Below are positions 16,701 through 23,370 of a DNA stretch of 64,000 nucleotides, one piece after another. This DNA comes from Archangium lipolyticum (GTDB lineage: Bacteria > Myxococcota > Myxococcia > Myxococcales > Myxococcaceae). Location of the stretch: NCBI RefSeq assembly GCF_024623785.1, contig NZ_JANKBZ010000028.1, positions 62,001 through 126,000 of the forward strand. The letters run 5' to 3'. The stretch's first letter is position 1, and every line of letters starts with the position of its first letter. A model generated the notes under the pieces. The model was given only the letters and a program-made list of their open reading frames with translations. It made no database searches and was not told the DNA's origin. Made by a program: the position numbers and the translations under genes.

Positions 16701-19700
16701 CGCGCCTCCGGCGCCCGCGCTCGCGCCCGTCACGCTGCGCGCCGACGCGACGTACCTCATCACCGGTGGTCTGGGTGGGCTGGGGCTGCATGTGGCCAGG
16801 TGGATGGTCTCCAAGGGCGCGCGGCACCTGGTGCTGCTGGGCCGGCGGAGCCTGCCCGATCGCGCCACGTGGCCGGAGCTTCCCCGCGAGGGGGATGTCG
16901 GCCGGCAGCTCGCCGCGATCGAGGCGATGGAGGCCCAGGGGGCCACCGTGCTCGCCCTCAGCGCGGACGTGGGTGACCCGGCTCGTATGGCGGAGGTCCT
17001 CGAGTCGATCCATCGAGGCCCGGCTCCGCTGAAGGGCATCATCCACGCCGCTGGCGTCTCCACGCTCGTGCCGCTCGAGACGATGGACGAGACGGCGCTC
17101 GCCTCCATCCTGCGTCCGAAGGTGCTCGGGGGTTGGGTGCTCCACCAGCTCACGCGCGAGCTGGAGCTGGACTTCACCGTCTACTTCTCGTCTGGCTCGG
17201 CCGTGTGGGGCTCGGCCCGGATGGCGCACTACGCCGCGGGCAACCAGTTCCTCGACGCGCTCGCCCACTACCGCCGCGCGCGGGGGCAGCATGCGCTGAG
17301 CATCAACTGGGGGCCCTGGGCCGCCGAGGGCATGGTCGCCGAGGAGGGGTTGCGCTGGTTCGAGCGCATGGGCCTCCGGGGTGTCACCGTGGAGGGCGGG
17401 CTCCAGGTGCTCGAGGCACTGCTCGCCATGGACGTGACCCAGCGCAGCGTCGCGCCGGTCGACTGGAGCCTCTTCAAGTCCGTCTACGAGTCGCGGTCGC
17501 GCAGGCCCCTGCTGGAGGCACTCGGCCAGGCTCCGGCGCCTTCGGCTTCCGAGCCGCGCCCGGTGGAGCAGGCCGCCGGAAGCGAGGAGCTGGCGCAGTT
17601 GCGCAACGCCTCGCCCGCGCGCCGCAAGGAGCTGGTGATCTCCTGGGTCCGTGAGGAGGTGGCCCGGGTGCTTGGCTTCCCGTCGAGCGCCTCGGTCAAG
17701 CTGGAGCAGGGCTTCTTCGAGACGGGCATGGACTCGATCACCGCCCTGGAGCTGCGGCGGCGGCTGGCGGCCCGGCTCGGTGTCCAGCTCGCGTCCACGA
17801 TCGCCTTCGATCGTCCCTCCGTGCTGGCACTCGCTTCCCACATCCTGCAGGACGTGCTCCGGCTGGACGTGGAGGTGAAGGAGGAGGCCGCGCGCGCCAC
17901 GAGCAGCTCGAACGAGCCGATCGCGATCATCGGCATTGGCTGCCGGGTGCCACAGGCCTCGGGTCCCGAGTCCTTCTGGCGGCTGCTGGAGGGCGGCGTG
18001 GACGCCATCCGGGAGGTGCCCGCTTCGCGCTGGAAGCTCGACGACTACTACGACCCACAGCCGGGCGTTCCGGGGAAGACCTACACCCGGTGGGGTGGCT
18101 TCCTGGATGGAGTCGATCAGTTCGACGCCCAGTTCTTCGGGATCGCCCCTCGCGAGGCGGCGAACATGGACCCGCAGCAGCGTCTGCTGCTGGAGGTGGC
18201 CTGGGAGTCGCTGGAGCACGCGGGGATCGCCCCGGCGCGCGTGGCCAACACCCGCACCGGCGTGTTCATCGGAATCGGCAGCAACGAGTACGCGATGCTC
18301 CACGGGGTGGGGAGTGCCTCGGCCCCGGGTGACGCCTATATCGCCACGGGCAACGACTCGAGCTTCGCCGCCGGCCGCCTGGCCTATGTGCTCCGGCTCC
18401 AGGGTCCGACGATGAGCTTGAACACCGCATGCTCCTCGTCGCTGGTGGCCGTGCACCTGGCCTGCCAGAGCCTGCGCTCCGGCGAGAGCAACCTGGCGCT
18501 CGCCGGTGGCGTCAACCTGACGCTGGCTCCGCACTCGACCATCTACCTCGCGCAGCTCCGGGCCCTGTCCCGGGATGGACGGTGCAAGACCTTCGATGCC
18601 TCCGCGGACGGCTACGTGCGCAGCGAGGGTTGCGGCATCGTGGTCCTCAAGCGCCTGTCCGATGCGAAGCGGGATGGAGATGACATCCTCGCCGTCATCC
18701 GCGGCTCGGCCGTCAACCACGATGGTCCGAGCAGCGCGCTCACGGTTCCCAACGGCGAGGCCCAGCAGCAGGTCGTCCGCGCCGCCCTGGCCAGCGCCGG
18801 CGTCAAGCCCGCGGACGTGGACTACATCGAGGCGCACGGAACGGGCACGTCGCTCGGCGATCCCATCGAGGTCCGGGCGCTGGCCAGGGTGCTCGGTGAG
18901 GGACGCACGCCCGAGCAGCGGCTGCTCATCGGCTCGGTGAAGACCAGCATCGGCCACCTGGAGGCGGCGGCGGGCATCGCCGGTCTCATCAAGGTCGTCC
19001 TCTCCCAGCGGCACGGGGTGGTTCCGCCGCACCTGCACCTCGAGCGCCTCAACCCGCACATCGAGCTGGACGGCTTCCCGCTGGACATCCCGACGCGGCC
19101 CACTCCGTGGCCCGAGCGCTCGCGCCCGCGGATCGCCGGCATCAGCGCCTTCGGCCTGAGCGGCACCAACGCGCACGTCATCGTGGAGGAGGCGCCCCGG
19201 CCCGAGCCTGTCGCGGCGGCCCAGCCCGAGAGCCGCCCGCGCGTGCTCGCGCTCTCGGCGAAGACGAAGGGCGCGCTCACGCAGCTCGCGACGCGGGTCG
19301 GTGAGCACCTCGCCGCGAACCCGGCGCTGGCGCTCGCGGATGTGTGCCACGCGGCGAACACGCAGCGCACCTCGTTCCCGCACCGGCTCGCGCTCGTCGC
19401 GGGGTCGACGGAGCAGGCCCGGGAGCGGCTGCTGGCGTTCGCACGCGGGGAGGAGGTCCCCCGGCTGGTCCAGGACCGCGCCGAGGGCGAGGCCCCCAAG
19501 GTCGTCTTCGTGTTCACGGGCCAGGGCGCGCAGTACGCGGGCATGGGCCGGGAGCTGTACGAGACCGAGCCCGTCTTCCGGGCGGCCCTGGATCGGTGCA
19601 ACGCGCTGCTCGGGGGCAGGTGGGGTGAGTCCCTCCTGTCGGTGATGCACGGGGCGGGCTCGCGGATCGACGAGACCGAGTACACGCAGCCGGCCCTCTT

Positions 19701-22700
19701 CGCGCTGGAGTACGCCCTGGCGGAGCTGTGGCGCTCCTGGGGGGTCGAGCCCTGGGCCGTGCTGGGACACAGCGTCGGCGAGTACGTCGCCGCCTGCGTG
19801 GCGGGGGTGATGGAGCTCGAGGAGGCCCTCGGGCTCATCACCGAGCGCGCGCGGCTCATGCAGGCGCTGCCGCGCGATGGCGAGATGATGGCCGTCTCCG
19901 CGAGCGAGGAGCAGGCCGCGGAGGCACTGGCTCCGTACGCGGATCGGGTCTCGATCGCGGCGGTCAACGGGCCGGCGGACACCGTGCTCTCCGGCGAGCG
20001 CGAGGCGGTGGAGACCATCGCCGCCTCGTTGCAGGCCAGGGGCATCAAGACCCGGCGGCTCACCGTGTCGCACGCGTTCCACTCGCCGCTCATGGAGCCC
20101 ATGCTGGATGCCTTCGAGCGCGCGGCCGGGAAGATCTCCTTCCGCGCGCCTCGCATCCACCTGGCCTCCAATGTCACGGGCCGGATTCTCGAGGACGGCG
20201 CCGTGCTCGACGCCGCGTACTTCCGCCGCCACGTGCGCGAGGCGGTGCGCTTCCACGACGGGCTGAAGGCGCTCCGGGCGCTCGGCGGCACCGTGTTCGT
20301 GGAGGTCGGTCCGCACCCGACGCTCACCGGCATGGCGCTCAAGGGGCTCGGGGATGACGCGGGCACCTGGCTGCCCTCGCTGCGCAAGGGTCTTCCCGAG
20401 CAGCCGCAGATCCTCTCCAGCCTGGGGGCGCTCTACACCCAGGGCGTGGCGGTGGATTGGGCCGCGGTGGATGGTGAAAGCCCCCGGTCGCGCGTCGCGC
20501 TTCCGACCTATCCGTGGCAGCACCAGCGGCACTGGCTGGAGACGCCCAAGGCGTCCCGCCCGGCCTCGCCCGTCACGAGCGCACAGGCGCTCGTCGGACA
20601 GCGTGTGCGCTCGCCCTTGAACAAGGCGATCGTCTTCGAGGGCCGCTACAGCGCGCAGTCGTTGCCCTTCCTCGATGAGCACCGGCTCTACGGGACGATC
20701 GTCGTGCCCGGCTCGTGCCACATCGCGCGCATCCTCGCGACCGCCGCCCAATCGCTCGGCGTGGGGCCGTACACCATCGAGAAGTGCCTCTTCTCGCAGC
20801 CCATCGTGCTCGCGGACGATGAGGAGCAGCTCGTCCAGCTCGTCCTCGCGCCCAAGGGACAGGGCCGGTACGACTTCGAGCTCTACAGCCTCTCCGCGTC
20901 CGCCGACGAGGAGACCGAGGGCTGGCTGCTGAATGGCACGGGCTCGCTGCAGGTGGGCGGAGAGGGGCCCGCGCGTCCGGCGCCCCTGTCGCGGCAGGAG
21001 ATCGAGGCGCGCTGCTCGCGCCACGTGGATTCCGGCATCTACGAGCGGAACTGGGACATCGGGTTCCACCTCGGCCACGCGTTCCGGTGGATCGAGCGCA
21101 TCTGGAGTGGCGGGCGCGAGGCGCTCTGCCAGATGCGCCCGCTGTCGGAGCGGGATGACCGGGGGCTGTACATCCACCCGGGCCTCGTCGACTCCTTCCT
21201 ACAGGCGATGGGCACGGATCTCATCCGCGACGACGCGCAGTTGAGCACCGTCTACGTGCCGATCTCGGTGGAGCGCTTCCGCTTCCACGAGCGGCCGAGC
21301 GGCCCCGTGTGGGCGTACGCCGTGCGGCGGGACGCCGAGGACACCGTGGGTGAGGTGATCACCGGCGACGTGTACGTGGTCGACGCCGAGGGGCGGGTGC
21401 TCATCGAGATCGAGGGCCTGAAGCACAAGCGCGCCCCGCGCGAGGCGCTGATGGCGGTGCTGCGCCATGGCCAGCGCGATACGCTCCACGAGCTCGGTTG
21501 GAAGCGTCAGCCCCTGCCCGACGGAGTGCCCGGGCTCGGCCGCTGGATCGTGTTCGCGGACACGGAGGGCACCGCGGAGGCACTCGCGGAACGGCTCCGG
21601 TGGAGTGGTTGCCGCCCCGTGCTGGTCCACCCGGGAGAGGCGTTCGTCCGCCACGACGCGGATCGCTTCACCCTCGACGCCCGGCGCGCCGAGGACTACG
21701 CGCGGCTGCTCGAGGAGGCGGTGCCACCGGGCGAATCGCTCGGTGGCGTCGTCCACCTCTGGGGGCTGCGCGGGCCACGCGGAGAGGATGTGGAGTCGCT
21801 GCACGCGGCGCACCTGTTGGGTTGTGGCAGCGCGCTGCATCTGGTCAAGGCACTGGTGGGCTCTTCCTCCGCCGCTCGCCTCTGGCTGGTGACCCGCGGA
21901 GCCCGCGCCCTCTCGTCCGGCTCGAGGCCGCTCGCGCTGGAGCAGGTCCCGCTCTGGGGTCTGGGCGTCGTCTTCTCGCAGGAGCATCCCGACCGGTGTG
22001 GTGCGCTCATCGACCTCGATCCCGCTGCCTCCGAGCAGGATGCACTGGCGATCTGGCGTGAGCTCAGCGCCTCGGATGGCGAGCGGCAGGTGGTGATCCG
22101 CGAGGGCCAGCGCCACGTCGCGAGGATGCGCGCGGCGCGTGACGAGCAGCGGGATGCGCCACGGTTGCTGCCGGACGCGAGCTACCTGATCACGGGTGGA
22201 CTCGGTGGGCTGGGCCTCTCGCTCGCGCGGTGGATGGTGGATCAGGGCGCGCGCAACCTCGTGCTCATCGGGCGCGGCGGGCCCAGACCGGAGGCTCAGG
22301 AGTCCCTCCGCGCCCTGGAGGCCGCCGGAGCGAGGATCCTCGTCCTCCAGGCGGATGTGTCGAAGCGGGAAGACGTCCGCCGGACGCTCGGGGAAGCGGG
22401 GAAGCTGGCCCCCTTGCGCGGCGTGGTCCATGCGGCGGGTGTCCTGGACGACGGCGTCCTCCTGCAGCAGGACTGGGAGCGCTTCGCCCGGGTGCTCGCA
22501 CCCAAGGTGGACGGCGCGTGGCACCTGCATGAGTTGACCCGGGGCGAGGAGCTCGACTTCTTCGTGCTGTTCTCGTCGGCGGCGACACTGCTCGGCTCGC
22601 AGGGGCAGGGCAGCTACGCGGCGGCCAATGCCTTCCTGGACGCGCTGGCGCATCACCGGCACACCCTGGGGCTGCCGGCGTTGAGCATCAACTGGGGCCC

Positions 22701-23370
22701 CTGGGCAGAGGTCGGCATGGCCGCGCAGCTCGCGTCCCGCTTCCAGGCGCAGGGCATCGAGGCCTTCACGCCGGACGTGGCGCTGCGGGCATTCGGCCGG
22801 GTGCTCGGCCACGGGCAGCCGCAAGTCACCCTCATGCGGGTCCACTGGTCGCGCTACCTCGAGCAGTTCCCGCGGGGCGCGGCGCCGACCCTGCTCGCGG
22901 AGCTCTACGGCCGGGTGGTGGCCGGGCCCGAGGGCGAGCACGCGTCTTCCGAGCTCCGGCGCCGGCTCGAGAAGGCGGAGCCACGCCAGCGCCTGTCGCT
23001 GCTGCTGGAGCACGTGCAGGGCGAGGCGGTGCGGGTGCTCGGCCTGGATGCGTCGTCCCCGCTGGAACCCCGGCAGCGGTTGTTCGAGGTGGGCATGGAC
23101 TCGCTGATGGCGCTCGAGCTCCGCAACCGCCTGCAGAACACCGTGGGGGCGTCGCTGCCGTCGACCCTGGTCTTCGACTACCCGACGGCCGAGGCGCTCG
23201 CGAGCTACCTGCACGACGAGGTCCTCGGCCTGGAGACGCAGACGGATGGAAGCGCGCAAGGGGAGGCCCAGGACTCGGCGCTCCTCGAGCGCATCATGGA
23301 ACTGTCGCAGGAAGAGCTCGCCGCCTCCCTGGAGGCGAAGCTCTCGGCCCTGATGGAAGAAGGATCATGA
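7789..23370 (+). CDS. Type I modular polyketide synthase, three modules
   Basis: A 5193-residue trimodular PKS. ATGs at 7774 and 7789 are in frame; 7789 is preferred because GAAGAG lies about eight bases upstream. N-terminal coiled-coil docking segment (about 10-32), then module A KS-AT-DH-KR-ACP, module B KS-AT-KR-ACP, module C KS-AT-DH-KR-ACP, and a C-terminal docking tail. All three KS keep the active Cys (202, 2016, 3548), all KR keep Ser and Tyr, and all ACP keep GMDS (Ser1774, 3316, 5105). AT signatures differ: A has GHSMG/VPSH, B GHSVG/YAFH (malonyl-like), C GHSVG/HAFH (malonyl). The stop overlaps the next ATG (ATGA at 23367-23370), indicating coupling. Predicted product segment: three extensions giving an alkene, an L-hydroxyl (or Z-alkene if another DH acts), and an alkene. 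Details are in the module entries. Confidence 0.95.
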   Translation: MANRNDESSELSPAKRMLVALEKMQARLNAVEGAAKEPIAIVGMACRFPQAENVEAFWRLLHDGVDAVREIPLDRWPQEEAAGIGDGAMRWGGYLDAVDAFDPGFFGISPREAVRMDPQQRLLLEVAWEALEDAGLDVDKLSGSRGGVFIGACNDDYHCMQVDRPETGDAFSATGIATSVLSGRLSYLFNLQGPSLVVDTACSSSLVALHLACQSLRARECNMALAGGVNLILSPQSVLLVSKLQALSPDGRSKAFDASANGFTRGEGCGVVILKRLSDALADGDHILATIRGSAINQDGKSTGLTAPNVLSQQALIRQALENAGLKAEQVSYVEAHGTGTSLGDPIEAEALRETYGVPRPDGGVCGIGSVKTNVGHLEAAAGVAGLMKVVLAMRHQHIPPHLHLKQLNPRIQLEGSALTIPTRLTPWQASGQPRRAGVSSFGISGTNAHVILEEAPQPAVRPSLPLRPELLPLSARSREALQALAERYAERLGRDGGASLSDVCYTASAHRTHHPHRLAVLADSRERTAERLRAFARGELPGDAWAGRKAFGVRRKIVFVYPGQGAQRAGMGRALMESEPVFRDALVKVDQVLRPHLGWSVLDEIAVEESRSRLGEIDINQPVLFAVEVALTALWRSWGIEPDAVMGHSMGEVVAAHVAGALSLEDAAFIICHRSKLMRTLGGRGATMAMVELSVEEAEDAIRPWSGRIWLGGLNAPRSQVLSGEPEAVKEAVAALEQRGVFCRWVKMDVPSHTPLVEVISRELEGRIARIKPRPAEIPLCSTVTGEFLDGAKLDAAHWGNNLRLPVRFAAAAQRLLAGEYDTFVEVSPHPVLLPAVEQTMNAVSREGTVLASLRRGEEERHTMLASLGALYASGHRVAWNRVYPGKGQLVPLPTYPWQRERFWLEPASRGARSLRTTSGHPLVGERIDLSAQGDVARLWQVQLGPKHVPLLAEHRVQGVPALPAAAMVDMALSAARQALGGPAFLEDVSFSALLSFPEDEERVLQLWLSTERPGASAFRLFSAPVVREGTSSGLTWTLHAEGTLRHGDASVVEDAAPAGLEELRARCGEQASVEAHYQTLREIGLEYGPSFRVVRELYRVKGEALGRVRLDDELTAEVERYDLHPALLDGCFQVLAAALEGLDGEGGVYVPVALSRLRVLARPEAGLWSHVRIVDGASAGSSVVECDVTLLDEQGGVVAEVRRLVCKKISAASAPADEVGRWIYSVQWQPQQRSARTEEGSSRREGRWLVFADARGIGQSLTAALAERSGGCVVVEAGSSYERLGEDRYRINPARLEDFQTLLREAFSEQSPCRGMVHLYGLDASDAKEPESLEHALSLSCTSVVYLLQAWAQRGWRDAPRLWLVTSGVQVLAQGERPGSPAAAPLVGLAAVITHEHPELRCAHVDLSALPSPEELASLSEELLADGAEDRIALRGAARHVARLGRGTSGREASKPLELTADDTYLITGGLGGLGLEVAKWLVQRGARHLVLTGRGVPSAEAERVLEELRASGAGVRVHRADVTSDADVVRLLESIDAEPRPLRGIVHAAGVIADGVLTQLDEPRLRTVLAPKVQGAWNLHVRTQGRPLDFFVMFSSAASVLGSPGQGNYAAANAFMDALAHHRRAAGLPALSVNWGPWADVGLAAAATNRGERLALRGVGNMPPAQALEALGRLLVREVAQAVVVPLDLRQWREFYLSAAQAPFLSVLMQERVGGTPSPKGSARELLAAAEPDQRRGLLEAYLREQLGRILRMEPDRIEPDLPFGEQGMDSLTGLELRNRIESGLKLTLSATLIYAYPTVEALTTHLFGKLEPLLEAEARSVARPAKSETRSSPKVTKARDSAAEGLEPLAIVGIGCRFPGGANEPEAYWRLLSEGVDAVREVPADRWRSSTDAAEHKGTRWGGFLDRVDGFDPEFFGIAPREAVAMDPQQRLLLEVAWEALDDAGLPRSRLAGTRTGVFVGVCGYDYAMLQAERGVEGDVYSVIGCSNSVIAGRLSYLLDLRGPAMSVDTACSSSLVALHLASQSLRNRECDAALVGGVNLLLSPRPSSWLSKLLALSPDGRCRTFDSRANGFVRGEGCGVVVLKRLSDALAQGDNILGVIRASAVNQDGGSTGLTAPNVLSQQALIREALAAARLSPRDIGYVEAHGTGTPLGDPIEVEALRETYGVRREDGSPCFLGSAKTNIGHLEAAAGMAGLIKVLLALRHEAIPKHLHFQALNPRISLEDTPFVIPTRLQPWPASQRRRYAAVSSFGISGTNAHIILEEPPTPSRAQPAAETAAQLLALSARSEGALRALARSYHALLAGPGNESLAFEDIAYTASLRRNHHEHRLAVAGRSKREWGEQLQAFLEGSAPPYLSTGVAEGRRDKVVFVFGGQGSQWQGMGRDLLARSEPFAAALRECDMLLAQHTGFSIIEALEAEGPASRLDETEVAQPAIFAIQVALAAAWRALGVVPAAVVGHSVGEIAAAHISGALSLPEAARLVAHRSRLMQRATGKGRMAAVELSPEEARHELERYADRLSIGAINDARSVVLSGEPAALGEVLEALRARGISTRDLGVNYAFHSQQMAPLQPELVEVLGRLETRPGSITMISTVSGRAIDGQALDAAYWASNIREAVRFSDAVDTLLDEGHRLFVELGPQPALSRYVSQALARRELGGAAVPSLRKGRDGHTVMLGALGGLHVKGFSVDWARLFPSGGSLVSLPLYPWQRSRYWIDLGDSVPKAPASIAASSGAQASGTTRPDDWVYDLTWQARERGAVAPRARQEAGAWLILGHREGTGAALAALLEQRGEPCWLIIPGDEESVQGQRVRSIDPRRPEHFERLLQEVGPVRAVVHLWGADAPSSSEPSLAEVESAQQLGVHSAVRLMQALVRGGSANGARLWLCTRGSQPVGGVACASPLHAPMWGLGRVIALEHPAAWGGLVDLDPSAPAGEVEALWRELSGSDGEDQVAFRGGARYIARLVSAPPAPALAPVTLRADATYLITGGLGGLGLHVARWMVSKGARHLVLLGRRSLPDRATWPELPREGDVGRQLAAIEAMEAQGATVLALSADVGDPARMAEVLESIHRGPAPLKGIIHAAGVSTLVPLETMDETALASILRPKVLGGWVLHQLTRELELDFTVYFSSGSAVWGSARMAHYAAGNQFLDALAHYRRARGQHALSINWGPWAAEGMVAEEGLRWFERMGLRGVTVEGGLQVLEALLAMDVTQRSVAPVDWSLFKSVYESRSRRPLLEALGQAPAPSASEPRPVEQAAGSEELAQLRNASPARRKELVISWVREEVARVLGFPSSASVKLEQGFFETGMDSITALELRRRLAARLGVQLASTIAFDRPSVLALASHILQDVLRLDVEVKEEAARATSSSNEPIAIIGIGCRVPQASGPESFWRLLEGGVDAIREVPASRWKLDDYYDPQPGVPGKTYTRWGGFLDGVDQFDAQFFGIAPREAANMDPQQRLLLEVAWESLEHAGIAPARVANTRTGVFIGIGSNEYAMLHGVGSASAPGDAYIATGNDSSFAAGRLAYVLRLQGPTMSLNTACSSSLVAVHLACQSLRSGESNLALAGGVNLTLAPHSTIYLAQLRALSRDGRCKTFDASADGYVRSEGCGIVVLKRLSDAKRDGDDILAVIRGSAVNHDGPSSALTVPNGEAQQQVVRAALASAGVKPADVDYIEAHGTGTSLGDPIEVRALARVLGEGRTPEQRLLIGSVKTSIGHLEAAAGIAGLIKVVLSQRHGVVPPHLHLERLNPHIELDGFPLDIPTRPTPWPERSRPRIAGISAFGLSGTNAHVIVEEAPRPEPVAAAQPESRPRVLALSAKTKGALTQLATRVGEHLAANPALALADVCHAANTQRTSFPHRLALVAGSTEQARERLLAFARGEEVPRLVQDRAEGEAPKVVFVFTGQGAQYAGMGRELYETEPVFRAALDRCNALLGGRWGESLLSVMHGAGSRIDETEYTQPALFALEYALAELWRSWGVEPWAVLGHSVGEYVAACVAGVMELEEALGLITERARLMQALPRDGEMMAVSASEEQAAEALAPYADRVSIAAVNGPADTVLSGEREAVETIAASLQARGIKTRRLTVSHAFHSPLMEPMLDAFERAAGKISFRAPRIHLASNVTGRILEDGAVLDAAYFRRHVREAVRFHDGLKALRALGGTVFVEVGPHPTLTGMALKGLGDDAGTWLPSLRKGLPEQPQILSSLGALYTQGVAVDWAAVDGESPRSRVALPTYPWQHQRHWLETPKASRPASPVTSAQALVGQRVRSPLNKAIVFEGRYSAQSLPFLDEHRLYGTIVVPGSCHIARILATAAQSLGVGPYTIEKCLFSQPIVLADDEEQLVQLVLAPKGQGRYDFELYSLSASADEETEGWLLNGTGSLQVGGEGPARPAPLSRQEIEARCSRHVDSGIYERNWDIGFHLGHAFRWIERIWSGGREALCQMRPLSERDDRGLYIHPGLVDSFLQAMGTDLIRDDAQLSTVYVPISVERFRFHERPSGPVWAYAVRRDAEDTVGEVITGDVYVVDAEGRVLIEIEGLKHKRAPREALMAVLRHGQRDTLHELGWKRQPLPDGVPGLGRWIVFADTEGTAEALAERLRWSGCRPVLVHPGEAFVRHDADRFTLDARRAEDYARLLEEAVPPGESLGGVVHLWGLRGPRGEDVESLHAAHLLGCGSALHLVKALVGSSSAARLWLVTRGARALSSGSRPLALEQVPLWGLGVVFSQEHPDRCGALIDLDPAASEQDALAIWRELSASDGERQVVIREGQRHVARMRAARDEQRDAPRLLPDASYLITGGLGGLGLSLARWMVDQGARNLVLIGRGGPRPEAQESLRALEAAGARILVLQADVSKREDVRRTLGEAGKLAPLRGVVHAAGVLDDGVLLQQDWERFARVLAPKVDGAWHLHELTRGEELDFFVLFSSAATLLGSQGQGSYAAANAFLDALAHHRHTLGLPALSINWGPWAEVGMAAQLASRFQAQGIEAFTPDVALRAFGRVLGHGQPQVTLMRVHWSRYLEQFPRGAAPTLLAELYGRVVAGPEGEHASSELRRRLEKAEPRQRLSLLLEHVQGEAVRVLGLDASSPLEPRQRLFEVGMDSLMALELRNRLQNTVGASLPSTLVFDYPTAEALASYLHDEVLGLETQTDGSAQGEAQDSALLERIMELSQEELAASLEAKLSALMEEGS
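7897..13250 (+). other. PKS module A of the trimodular protein: KS-AT-DH-KR-ACP
   Basis: Residues 37-1820 of the trimodular PKS. KS Cys202 in DTACSSS. AT Ser650 in GHSMG resembles the methylmalonyl-type ATs of the neighbouring genes, but the specificity loop at 751-754 is VPSH, and the GLNAPRSQ stretch before it replaces the SNS-containing stretch of the other two. DH has His956 in HxxxGxxxxP and Asp1131 in DGCFQ, so it looks active, although the usual GAAYLEM after the first motif is AAAMVDM. KR keeps Ser1599 and Tyr1612 and has IAD in place of LDD, still consistent with B type. ACP Ser1774. Expected result is a trans double bond; the extender is uncertain. Confidence 0.9.
13339..17870 (+). 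other. PKS module B of the trimodular protein: KS-AT-KR-ACP, no DH
   Basis: Residues 1851-3365 of the trimodular PKS. KS Cys2016. The AT begins with GGQG instead of PGQG, has Ser2466 in GHSVG and YAFH at 2566-2569, pointing to malonyl-CoA. After the AT the sequence runs directly through a short Ala/Ser-rich linker into the KR half-domains with no DH. The KR has Ser3135, Trp3140 and Tyr3148 with no LDD motif; Trp is eight residues before Tyr, so it is A type, giving an L-configured hydroxyl. ACP Ser3316 in GMDSI. On its own the module leaves a hydroxyl. A later dehydration of an L-hydroxyl would give a Z double bond. Confidence 0.9.
17914..23250 (+). other. PKS module C of the trimodular protein: KS-AT-DH-KR-ACP
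   Basis: Residues 3376-5155 of the trimodular PKS. KS Cys3548 in NTACSSS (Asp replaced by Asn before the conserved Thr). AT Ser3995 in GHSVGEY and HAFH at 4095-4098, a textbook malonyl-CoA signature. The DH is clearly more divergent than the others in the cluster: His4298 in HxxxGxxxxP is followed by GSCHIARIL rather than GAAYLEMAL, and Asp4468 lies in DSFLQ. Both catalytic residues are present. KR has LDD, Ser4930 and Tyr4943 (B type, active). ACP Ser5105. Expected result is a trans double bond. The divergent DH could have an extra role, such as acting on the hydroxyl left by the DH-less module B; that is speculation. Confidence 0.9.

Noticed and set aside
12028-21177. Two further very long minus-strand open frames (12028-16392 and 16501-21177)
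   Set aside because: Antisense to the trimodular PKS, no recognisable motif, same compositional bias.
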